A stretch of 64,000 nt of DNA from CBDBCU01 sp965242615. GTDB lineage: Bacteria > Chloroflexota > Dehalococcoidia > Lucifugimonadales > UBA3495. Position numbers and translations under genes: made by a program. The DNA lies in the NCBI GenBank assembly GCA_965242615.1, contig CBDESR010000004.1:186001-250000 (forward strand), written 5' to 3'. This document shows, one piece after another, positions 16,035-23,452 of the stretch. How positions within the stretch are numbered: the stretch's first letter is position 1; every line of letters begins with the position of its first letter. The notes beneath the pieces are model-generated. The model was not told where the DNA came from. It saw nothing but the letters and a program-made list of their open reading frames with translations, and did no database searches.

Positions 16035-18353
16035 GTGGCTGAGGAAAATACGGAAAGGCAAGGGGAACCGGCAGACAAGTCGCCTTTGCTGCCGCCGCGG
16101 ATGAACCCGGAGTTTAACCGGGTGTTGGATGAACTGGTGGCGTTGGCCCGGCAGGGGCAGCGGTCGGACTGCGAAAGTTTCAATCCCGCCAACCAGTGGC
16201 TGGTGGCGAATATGCCGGTGTTTCAGGATTTGCCGGCGGCGGAGCGGGAGCGGACGTTGGTGGAAGCGGCGGAGATTGTCCGCGTTGGGGAGGAAGCCAA
16301 CGCGGCCGGGCGGGCGGCGACGAAAGCCTGGCCGGGGGTAGCGGTGCGGCTGGACAGCGGCGGGCTGGGGTTTTTCAGCCAGTTGGGGGTGGTGCGCCGG
16401 CCGGATTTGACCCAATACTATGTGGACGGCTTTACGCCGAACCGGGACGCCCTTTCGTTCAGCGAGGAAAATCAAGCCCTGTTCACCGAGGTTTTCCAGG
16501 GGGCGGCCGCTAAAATGCGGGAGCATTTCGCCGCCGGGGAAACTATCATCCAGACCGACCGGCAAATCTGCGATGCGCCGGGCCGCTCTTTCCACGCCCG
16601 ACAACTGCTTTTCGGGGCGGACTATCTGCAACTGCCCTATATGTGGCGGCAGTTGACCTTTGACCTGCCGGAAAGCCAATACACCGACGCCCCGGACATT
16701 ATGGAGGTTTCGGTGCCACACTGGTTCGAGGATTTGGGTCTGTCGGAGGAGTTGAAAGCCCGGATCAGGGAATTGGGCATTACGCAACTGGTGTTCAAAG
16801 CGCCGACCAAGGGGCTGTCGCTGCATTTGGGCTTTGACTACTTGGGGGAGCATAAGATGGGGCCGTTGTCCATCGCAATGTTCCAGGTCAAGCAGAACAA
16901 CGGCATTGCGATTCAAGCCGCCCTGAGTTTGGCCCGGGTGAAAACGCTGCGCGGGGAGGTGTCGAATACGGCGTTGGTGACCGTTGGGCCGTCGCTGCAC
17001 GGGAAAAGCACGCTGACCATTATGATTGAACTGGCGAACAGCGAGTTGGCCGGTTTGCTGAATCTGGATACGGACCCGGCGGAAGGGGTCTATCCGATGA
17101 ACGATGACATCGTGCTGCTCCAGCCGCTGCGGGAGCCGCTGGTGTCGCACCGGGGCGGGAGCCGCTACACCATTTCCCACAGCATTGACGGGACGGAAAA
17201 CAACTTTTACGCGATGCCCTTCGGGTTGAATGAAGCGGAGGATCCGATAACCTTTGATGCGGTGCGGGGGTCTAAGGAAACGCCCAATCCGCAGGAAACG
17301 CTGGAAAATGTGCCGGTGTTGCTGCCGGCGGAGGTCAGCGGGGCGGCCGCGCCGAACTTCCTGGAAAACCCGGTGCGGAATATGCGGGTTACCCTTTCCC
17401 GCCGCCGTCTGCTGGCGCGCAAAGGCGTGGGCGGATTGATTGAATCCATCACCGGCGGGCGGTTGACGGATTCGGTTCATGTGCCGATGGAGTTCACGGA
17501 TCGGGTGTTCTGGCAGGAAGTGATGCGGCAGAACACTGTTATTCCGCCGTTGCGGCGGCTGAGCCTGGAGCAGTATATCCGGGTGCTGATGTACGGAGAA
17601 GCGGTGCAGATGGGGGCGGCCATCGGGGCCATTGGGCGGCCCTATGTGGAATACTTTTCCGACCCCTTTATTATCGGGTTGGAGGATGAGAACGCCAACC
17701 TGATGTACCACATTCTCCAGCAGCTGGCTTGGGGTGGGCTGCCGCAGGAGTATTATGTTTTCAATACCGGCGGCATCGGGGCGGACAGCAATGAGGAAGC
17801 CAGCGGCCCCAACTATAAGAAAATCCCCCGGGAACTGACGCTGATGCTCCAGGAGGCTCTGCTGCGGGGGGCGGTTAAGTTTGAGTATGACCCCATCCTG
17901 CGCTCGGAGGTGGGGGTGGCAGTTGTGAACCGGCAAGGGGAGGAAGTGGTGAACCTGCGGGAGGAATGGCTGCCGCGGGAAATATATGGGGAGGCGGACT
18001 ATACCCGCCGGGTAGTGGAATTGCGCCGCCGCCGCTACTACGGGCGGGATGCGGAGGACAAGGCGGGCATCCTGCGTTATACCAAGGTGAACAGCGCGCT
18101 GATTGACTTGGCGGATGTGCCGCCGCCGGTCAACGAGCGGGAACTGGCTTGGCTGCTGTCCTTTTTCTGGAAGGTGGATCAGGCGTATAACACGGTGCGG
18201 GATTTGGCGCGGCATATCGGCGACGGGCAGCGGCCTTTGACGCATCTGCTGCGGGCGTTGCAGGAGAAGTATGACGCCGGCCGGGGGCAGGGGCTGACGC
18301 TTTCCCCGGAGGGATGGGACGCTTTGGCGGCGTCGGGTTTGACGGCCCGGTAG
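16035..18353 (+). CDS. Divergent phosphoenolpyruvate carboxykinase (ATP)-like protein
   Basis: 772 residues, longer than ATP-PEPCK (~530). Around 330 the kinase-1a-like GPSLHGKSTLT stands where PEPCK has GLSGTGKTTLS, and NDDIVLL follows in place of kinase-2. Later VFNTGGIG...KKIPRELTLMLQEALLRGAVKFEYDPIL resembles the PEPCK NTGW...RAI...G-x-L...YDPVF block, and SFHARQLLF resembles its arginine/Leu-rich N-terminal segment. Some catalytic glycines are changed, so PEP carboxykinase activity is uncertain. It could be a related nucleotide-dependent kinase. Divergent from the metallopeptidase gene. Confidence 0.55.
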   Translation: MAEENTERQGEPADKSPLLPPRMNPEFNRVLDELVALARQGQRSDCESFNPANQWLVANMPVFQDLPAAERERTLVEAAEIVRVGEEANAAGRAATKAWPGVAVRLDSGGLGFFSQLGVVRRPDLTQYYVDGFTPNRDALSFSEENQALFTEVFQGAAAKMREHFAAGETIIQTDRQICDAPGRSFHARQLLFGADYLQLPYMWRQLTFDLPESQYTDAPDIMEVSVPHWFEDLGLSEELKARIRELGITQLVFKAPTKGLSLHLGFDYLGEHKMGPLSIAMFQVKQNNGIAIQAALSLARVKTLRGEVSNTALVTVGPSLHGKSTLTIMIELANSELAGLLNLDTDPAEGVYPMNDDIVLLQPLREPLVSHRGGSRYTISHSIDGTENNFYAMPFGLNEAEDPITFDAVRGSKETPNPQETLENVPVLLPAEVSGAAAPNFLENPVRNMRVTLSRRRLLARKGVGGLIESITGGRLTDSVHVPMEFTDRVFWQEVMRQNTVIPPLRRLSLEQYIRVLMYGEAVQMGAAIGAIGRPYVEYFSDPFIIGLEDENANLMYHILQQLAWGGLPQEYYVFNTGGIGADSNEEASGPNYKKIPRELTLMLQEALLRGAVKFEYDPILRSEVGVAVVNRQGEEVVNLREEWLPREIYGEADYTRRVVELRRRRYYGRDAEDKAGILRYTKVNSALIDLADVPPPVNERELAWLLSFFWKVDQAYNTVRDLARHIGDGQRPLTHLLRALQEKYDAGRGQGLTLSPEGWDALAASGLTAR

Positions 18354-18435
18354 CCGGCGGCGGCGGCGTTCCGTAAAGCGGCCCGGCGGCCCCGATTTGG
18401 TCGGGGATGGGCAAGCCCGGATTGGAAGGGAAGGA

Positions 18436-18966
18436 ATGGAGCAAGGCAGTATCCAATATCCCTTGGGGTCGCTGTCGCATATTGGGGCAGAGACTTTTGG
18501 CGAGCCGGGCCGGCGCACTTTCCGCTTGGTGCTGGAGTCGGGTTTGGCGCGGGCGTATGTGTGGCTGGAAAAGGAGCAGCTTTTTCAGTTGGGCGTGGGT
18601 TTGCGGGAAGCGGTGCAGCGGCAGACGGAGGCGGACCGGGAACGGGGGAGTTTCCCTACCGCGCTGAGTTGGGACGGCGGCGAGGCGGTGATTGAATTCT
18701 GGGCGCGGGCCTTGTCGGGGCGGCACGATGTGGAAACTAACTCTTTCTATTTGCAAGCCCAGGGGGATGAGGAAGAAGGTTCCCGGGAGGCGCCGCCATC
18801 GGTAAGTTTCTGGATTACGGTAGAGCAGGCGGCGGCGTTGGCGGAGGAAAGCCTGCGGATTTGCGCTTCGGGGCGGCCGCCGTGCTTTCTGTGCGGTTTG
18901 CCCATCAATCCCGGCGGCCATGTTTGCCCTCGGGCTAACGGCCACGCCGTATTTGAGAGCGGTTAG
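18436..18966 (+). CDS. DUF3090 family protein
   Basis: Start ATG at 18436 (MEQGSIQYPLGSLSHIGAE) is preceded by GGAAGGGAAGG. An upstream in-frame GTG is less likely. 176 residues with the family marks GAETFGEPGRRTFRLVLESG and a C-terminal C-L-C-G-L-P-I-x-P-G-G-H-x-C-P zinc-binding-like cluster (RPPCFLCGLPINPGGHVCPR). In actinobacteria DUF3090 is found next to SCO1664-family and phosphatase genes; the role is unknown. Here too the SCO1664-type gene follows 8 bp later. Confidence 0.85.
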   Translation: MEQGSIQYPLGSLSHIGAETFGEPGRRTFRLVLESGLARAYVWLEKEQLFQLGVGLREAVQRQTEADRERGSFPTALSWDGGEAVIEFWARALSGRHDVETNSFYLQAQGDEEEGSREAPPSVSFWITVEQAAALAEESLRICASGRPPCFLCGLPINPGGHVCPRANGHAVFESG

Positions 18967-18974
18967 GGCGCAGT

Positions 18975-19700
18975 ATGCCGGCGAACAGGATGGCAGAGGA
19001 TAATCCGGTGGACTGTCCCGACCTGCTGCTTAACGGGGAGTTCCTTTCCTGCGAACTTACGCCCATGGGTTCCAACTATACTTTTTTGGCGGCTCTGGAG
19101 TTGGACGGATGGGAAGGGCAGGCTATTTACAAGCCGCGGGATGGGGAGGTGCCGCTGTGGGATTTTCCCCGGGGGACGCTTTACAAGCGGGAGTATGGGG
19201 CTTATCTGCTGAGCCGGGCATTGGGCTGGGATTTTATCCCCCGTACGATTATTCGCGAGGGGCCTTACGGCATTGGGTCGGTGCAGCAGTATGTGGAGCA
19301 TAATCCGCGGCTGAACTACTATACGCTGAGCGCGGCTGACGCCGATGCACTGCGGATGATTGCCTGCTTTGACCTGGTGGCAAACAATACCGACCGCAAG
19401 GCTAACCATGTGCTGGTGGACGATGCCGGCAAGTTGTGGGGCATTGACCAAGGGCTGACTTTTCACGCCGATACCAAAATCCGCACGGTGATTTGGGATT
19501 TTGGCGGTGAACCGATTCCCGGCTACCTGCTGACCGCCCTGACCCGGTTGTTCAAGCAACTGGACAATCCGCCGCCGGTGCTGAAAGAGCTGCTGGAGCT
19601 GCTGCTGCCGGAGGAGGTTGACGCTTTCCGTAAGCGGATTGCTTGGGTGTTGCGGGAACGGGCTTATCCGGGATTGCCGGGACGGCGACGGCGGCGGTGA
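18975..19700 (+). CDS. SCO1664-family (PI3/PI4-kinase-like) protein
   Basis: 241 residues. AIYKPRDGEVPLWDFPRGTLYKREYGAYLLS carries the ATP-binding lysine region; ACFDLVANNTDRKANHVL contains the catalytic D-x-x-x-N-x-D-R-K-x-x-N loop and IDQGLTFH the DxG-like metal site. This is the phosphatidylinositol-kinase-like fold of the SCO1664 family, whose substrate is not known. It forms an operon with DUF3090. In actinobacteria this pair is joined by a histidine phosphatase; none is seen here, but a HAD phosphatase gene lies convergent just downstream. Confidence 0.85.
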   Translation: MPANRMAEDNPVDCPDLLLNGEFLSCELTPMGSNYTFLAALELDGWEGQAIYKPRDGEVPLWDFPRGTLYKREYGAYLLSRALGWDFIPRTIIREGPYGIGSVQQYVEHNPRLNYYTLSAADADALRMIACFDLVANNTDRKANHVLVDDAGKLWGIDQGLTFHADTKIRTVIWDFGGEPIPGYLLTALTRLFKQLDNPPPVLKELLELLLPEEVDAFRKRIAWVLRERAYPGLPGRRRRR

Positions 19701-19733
19701 GGTCTGCCGGTTTGCGGCAATAGGTGGCGGTTT

Positions 19734-20402
19734 TTACCCGTCCGGGCTGGCGGCTAACAGGGACAAGTCAAAGTCCTCGAGGGTTTCGAGGATGGCGTGG
19801 GCTTGGCTGACATCCAGGTGGCGGGTGTAGTCGGTGCGGACGGCAATGGTACAGGTTCCGGCGGCTACGGCTGCGGCAATGCCGATGGGGGAGTCCTCGA
19901 TGGCGATACACTGCTCCGGGGGCAGCCCCAAGCCGGCGGCGGCTTGGAGATAAATGTCTGGTTCGGGCTTGCCGTGGGTTACATCATCGCCGCCCAACAC
20001 CAGGTCAAAGGCACCGGTCAAGCCGATGGCGGCCAGTTTCAAGTCCACCCAGATATGGCGGGAGGAGGAGGCGACGGCTACGGGCAAGCCGCGCTGACGG
20101 CAGGCGGCAATCAGGGCGCGGACGCCGGGCTGCGGCGCCAATTCCTGCATCATCACTTCCCGGACGATTACATCGTAACGCTGCATATAGGTTTCCGCCG
20201 GCAGGGGCAAAGGGCGGCGCAGCTTTAACTGCCGCCAAGTTTCCTGAATGGTAGTGCCAATAAGGAACTCCTGATTTTCCGCTTCGGAAACCGGGTCAAC
20301 GCCCTCTTGCACCAGCAGGCGGTTGATGGCATTGAGAAACAGGGGTTCGCTGTCCACCAGCACCCCGTCCATATCAAAGATGATTGCCCGATAGCCGGCC
20401 AT
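19734..20402 (-). CDS. HAD-superfamily phosphatase/phosphomutase (beta-PGM-like)
   Basis: Start ATG at 20402 (MAGYRAIIFDMDGVLVDSEP), with GGAGGG 9 nt upstream. 222 residues. Motif I DMDGVLVD, motif II VASSS, motif III lysine in HGKPEPDIYL and motif IV IEDSPIGI. The alpha-helical cap lies between motifs I and II, as in subclass IA. Relatives include beta-phosphoglucomutase and sugar-phosphate or phosphoglycolate phosphatases; the substrate is not determined. Confidence 0.88.
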   Translation of the reverse strand: MAGYRAIIFDMDGVLVDSEPLFLNAINRLLVQEGVDPVSEAENQEFLIGTTIQETWRQLKLRRPLPLPAETYMQRYDVIVREVMMQELAPQPGVRALIAACRQRGLPVAVASSSRHIWVDLKLAAIGLTGAFDLVLGGDDVTHGKPEPDIYLQAAAGLGLPPEQCIAIEDSPIGIAAAVAAGTCTIAVRTDYTRHLDVSQAHAILETLEDFDLSLLAASPDG

Positions 20403-20452
20403 AAGTTCAATCCCTCCTGTGGGGTAGAATCTTAACACATTGCGCCGCCGGA

Positions 20453-21577
20453 TCAGGATTCCCTTACCAGAAAGCAGGAGGATGCCTTGAACACGGCCCA
20501 GATGTTACTGCCGGGGGCAATGCCCATTTCGGTAAGGGAGGCACCGGTAATGTGGCATTTCAGTACGGCGCGGCCACAGTTCAAGGCAACTTCGTAGCCG
20601 GGCGGGCGGAGTTCAATACTGGCAACTATGCCGGGCAAGCGGTTGCGGGCAGAGGAACCGGTGGGTTCCTGATGGGAGAGGATGATGTCGGAGGCCCGCA
20701 AGCCGACGGTTACGGTATCCCCCGGCTGCTCCAAGCCGCCTAAAGGCACTTCCAACTGCAAACCGTCGGCACCGGCGCAAAGCATTGTGCCGTCGATGGG
20801 GTGGCGGGAAACTATCCGCAGCGTCAGCAGGTTCTCCACGCCGACCAAACGGGCAACTTGTCCTTGGCCCGGCTGGCCAAGGACTGCGAGGGAATTGCCG
20901 ACGGCTTGGGTTTTGCCGTCGGCGATTACCTGCACCCGGTCGCCGATGCTGATGGCTTCCTCGATGTCGTGGGATACCATAATGGCCGGGATGTTGGCGC
21001 GGGAAAGGGCGGCGCGGAGTTCGGCACGCAAGGCGCGGCGTAGTTGGGTATCCAGAGAGGTAAAGGGTTCGTCGAGGAGCAGTACCGCCGGGTCGGGGGC
21101 CAAGGCCCGGGCCAAGGCGGCCCGCTGCTGCTGACCGGCGGAAATCTGGCCGATACGCCGGTTTTCCAATCCCTCGAGTTGGAAAGTATGGAGCAGTTCC
21201 TGAACCCTTGACCGGGCGGCTGGGGATTTGCGGTCAGTCAGTCCGTAGGCAATGTTGCCGGCCACGGTCAAATGGGGGAAAAGGTGGTACTGCTGGGTCA
21301 AAAACCCGACGCGGCGTTGGTGCGGCGGTAGCCATACCTTTGCGGCGGCGTCAAAGACTACCCGGCCGCCGATTTCGATGCGGCCGTCCGCCGGGCGCAG
21401 CAAGCCGGCAATGGCCCGGAGTAGGGTGGTCTTGCCGGCGCCGGAAGGGCCGAAAATGACCAGTACCTGGCCGGGCAAGGCTTCCCATTGGGTTTCCAGG
21501 GAAAAGCGGCCAATGCGGTACTGGGCCCAACCGCAGGCGGGGCCGTTGTTAAATTGCTGCGATTGGTTAGTGGTCAT
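20453..21577 (-). CDS. modC: Molybdate ABC transporter ATP-binding protein
   Basis: Start ATG at 21577 (MTTNQSQQF) overlaps the modB stop by 4 bp; the long in-frame extension upstream lies over modB and is rejected. 374 residues. Walker A FGPSGAGKTTLLRA, Q-loop LTQQYHLFPHLTV, signature ISAGQQQRAALARAL (ISAGQ in place of LSGGQ), Walker B LLLDEPF, H-loop VSHD. The C-terminal ~110 residues form a TOBE/MOP-like molybdate-sensing domain (LPGIVASIELRPPGYEVALNC). It energises molybdate (or tungstate) uptake with ModA and ModB. Confidence 0.9.
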   Translation of the reverse strand: MTTNQSQQFNNGPACGWAQYRIGRFSLETQWEALPGQVLVIFGPSGAGKTTLLRAIAGLLRPADGRIEIGGRVVFDAAAKVWLPPHQRRVGFLTQQYHLFPHLTVAGNIAYGLTDRKSPAARSRVQELLHTFQLEGLENRRIGQISAGQQQRAALARALAPDPAVLLLDEPFTSLDTQLRRALRAELRAALSRANIPAIMVSHDIEEAISIGDRVQVIADGKTQAVGNSLAVLGQPGQGQVARLVGVENLLTLRIVSRHPIDGTMLCAGADGLQLEVPLGGLEQPGDTVTVGLRASDIILSHQEPTGSSARNRLPGIVASIELRPPGYEVALNCGRAVLKCHITGASLTEMGIAPGSNIWAVFKASSCFLVRES

Positions 21578-22413
21578 AATCCTGCGGTTTGAGCGCGCCG
21601 GGTAATCAATCCCAAGGCAATCAGCACTAGCAGCGCGCCGATAAGGAGCAGCACAGCCAGGGCTACTGCCGTATCCAAGCCGGTTTCCAGGGCGGACATT
21701 ATAGCCAGCGGCATTGTTTGGGTTTTGCCGGTCAGGTTGCCGGCAAACATTATGGTAGCGCCGAATTCGGAGATGGCCCGCGCCCAAGCCAGGGCGATGC
21801 CGGTCAGGATAGAAGGGGCGGCTAACGGGAGTGTCAGGCGGCGGAAGGTAGCCCAAGGGGATAAGCCGAGGGTTTGGGAGATGTCCTCGTAGTCCCGGGG
21901 GACGGATTGGAAGCCGAGCTTGGCAGCCCGGATGTAAAAGGGGGCGGCGACGAAGATCTGGGCAAAGATGACGGCGGCGGTGGTGAAGGGCAAGGTTATT
22001 CCCAAGGCGGACAAGGGGGCGCCGAGGATGCCCTGCCGTCCGAAAGCCATCAGCAGGGCAACGCCGGCTACTACCGGGGGCAGGATGATGGGAAGTTCGA
22101 CGAAATGGTCAATTACCCAGAGCAGCCGGGACTGGCTACGGGCCAGGAGGCGGGCAAAGGGAGTGCCGACGGCAATCACAATGATGATGCTGATTAAACT
22201 GGTCAGTAGAGAAAGGCGCAGGGCTTGAAAGGCGGTGGGGCTAGTCAAACTGGCGATAAAGCTGTCCTGCTGGGCGGCTTTAATCAGCAGGGCCAGTACG
22301 GGCAAGCCGATGAACAGGACATAAATGGCGGTGGCGGCCGCGCCCAATGTCCCACCGTAGTGGGATGCCGGCAACAAGTTACGCATAGCTGCAACGGCCG
22401 GCAATGGATTCAA
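21574..22413 (-). CDS. modB: Molybdate ABC transporter permease
   Basis: 279 residues with about six transmembrane helices. The permease EAA loop reads EDISQTLGLSPWATFRRLTLPLAAPS, and ARAISEFGATIMFAGN is the segment typical of ModB. ATGA overlaps join it to modA before and modC after, so the three subunits are translated as one coupled unit. Confidence 0.92.
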   Translation of the reverse strand: MNPLPAVAAMRNLLPASHYGGTLGAAATAIYVLFIGLPVLALLIKAAQQDSFIASLTSPTAFQALRLSLLTSLISIIIVIAVGTPFARLLARSQSRLLWVIDHFVELPIILPPVVAGVALLMAFGRQGILGAPLSALGITLPFTTAAVIFAQIFVAAPFYIRAAKLGFQSVPRDYEDISQTLGLSPWATFRRLTLPLAAPSILTGIALAWARAISEFGATIMFAGNLTGKTQTMPLAIMSALETGLDTAVALAVLLLIGALLVLIALGLITRRAQTAGL

Positions 22414-23294
22414 GGGGATTTGGCGGGTTGGGATGGCGGCGGGTCAAAACCATTGCGCTCCAGAATTGCCTGCCCGTCCGGGGACAGGACAAAGTTGATG
22501 AATGCCTGTGCCAGTTGCGGTTGGGGTGACTCTCGCAGGATGGCGATAGGGTAGCGGGCGGTTACATTGACGGACTCAGGGATGGTTAGAACCTTGACCC
22601 GCTGAGCAGTATAAGCCGGCAAGGCGTCGGTGCGGTAGGTTATGCCGGCGTCGGCTTCGCCCAATCCCACTTTTTGGGCTACGCTGCGGACATTGGCTTC
22701 CGTAGATACTACATTGGCTAACAGACCATCAGCATAGGCCGGGCCGAATTGAGGATCGTTTCGCATTTGGGCAATGACCGTGCGGGAATAGCGGCCGGCC
22801 GGGGCGGCGGGCAAGGCTAGTACGATTTTCACTTCTGGCGCGGCCAGGGCGGGCAAGTCAGCCGGGGCAAAGTCCCGGTGTACCAGAAAGACCATTCGGG
22901 TGGATGCAAAGTCGGCCGGTTGCCCGGCGATTAAGCCGGCCCGGATTAGGGCGTCCATTTGTTCCCGGTCGGCGGGAGCGAACAGGTCGGCTTGCGCGCC
23001 ATGTTCCAGTTGGGTGCGCAGGCGTTGGCTGCCGTCAAAGTTGACAGTTATCGCCGTTCCGGGATGGGACTGCTCGAAGGCGGCGGCTATTTCCGTGAAG
23101 GCTTGGGTCAGGGAGGCGGCGGCGAAAACCGTTAATTCTCCCCGGAGTTGCCGGTCGGCTGCTTTATCCGTAGCAAGGGTTCCCGGTGGCGGGTCGGCGG
23201 CGCAACCGGAAAGGGCGGCTATGAGGATTACCGCTACTATTGCTGCTGCCAAGCAACGGCCGGCCTGTCGCAGGGGATAGACCGCCGGTTTCAC
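22410..23294 (-). CDS. modA: Molybdate-binding lipoprotein of the ABC transporter
   Basis: GTG start at 23294. 294 residues. A signal segment (LAAAIVAVILIAALSGC) ends in an LSGC lipobox, so it is a lipid-anchored binding protein. Mature part: LTVFAAASLTQAFTEIAAAFE, NFDGSQRLRTQLEHGAQADLFAPA and GEADAGITYRTDA are ModA motifs for oxyanion binding (Ser/Ala-Ala-Ser, Gly-Ser). A consensus-like promoter lies 53 bp upstream. Confidence 0.9.
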   Translation of the reverse strand: MKPAVYPLRQAGRCLAAAIVAVILIAALSGCAADPPPGTLATDKAADRQLRGELTVFAAASLTQAFTEIAAAFEQSHPGTAITVNFDGSQRLRTQLEHGAQADLFAPADREQMDALIRAGLIAGQPADFASTRMVFLVHRDFAPADLPALAAPEVKIVLALPAAPAGRYSRTVIAQMRNDPQFGPAYADGLLANVVSTEANVRSVAQKVGLGEADAGITYRTDALPAYTAQRVKVLTIPESVNVTARYPIAILRESPQPQLAQAFINFVLSPDGQAILERNGFDPPPSQPAKSP

Positions 23295-23346
23295 GGATGC
23301 GCTGCCTTTCTCTGTCCAGTGTTTTGCGGTACGCCGAGTTGATGGG

Positions 23347-23376
23347 ATTGTAGTTTGGGCGGGTTGAGGCTGTCAA
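23347..23376 (-). promoter_or_regulatory. Sigma-70 promoter of modABC
   Basis: On the minus strand TTGACA (23371-23376), an 18-bp spacer and TACAAT (23347-23352). Transcription would start about 45 nt before modA. I see no ModE-type palindrome or Moco riboswitch in this short leader. Confidence 0.75.
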
Positions 23377-23395
23377 CGGCGGGCTGATGAAAGTT

Positions 23396-23419
23396 GGGGG
23401 CATCCGATTGGATGCCCCC
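23396..23419 (-). terminator. Terminator hairpin after the DUF11 protein gene
   Basis: A perfect 10-bp stem GGGGGCATCC/GGATGCCCCC with loop GATT. On the minus strand AACTTT follows, a modest T tract. It separates the surface-protein gene from the modABC promoter. Confidence 0.6.
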
Positions 23420-23452
23420 GTTGGCGGTATGGGATTGCCGCTTCCCCGGCGG

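Noticed and set aside
15603..18518. 971-codon open frame on the minus strand
   Set aside because: It lies opposite the PEPCK-like gene; composition is Pro/Arg/His-rich as expected of an antisense frame in GC-rich DNA.
20453..21856. Longer modC beginning at 21856
   Set aside because: The extra 93 codons lie within modB and show non-protein composition; ATG at 21577 is coupled to modB by ATGA.
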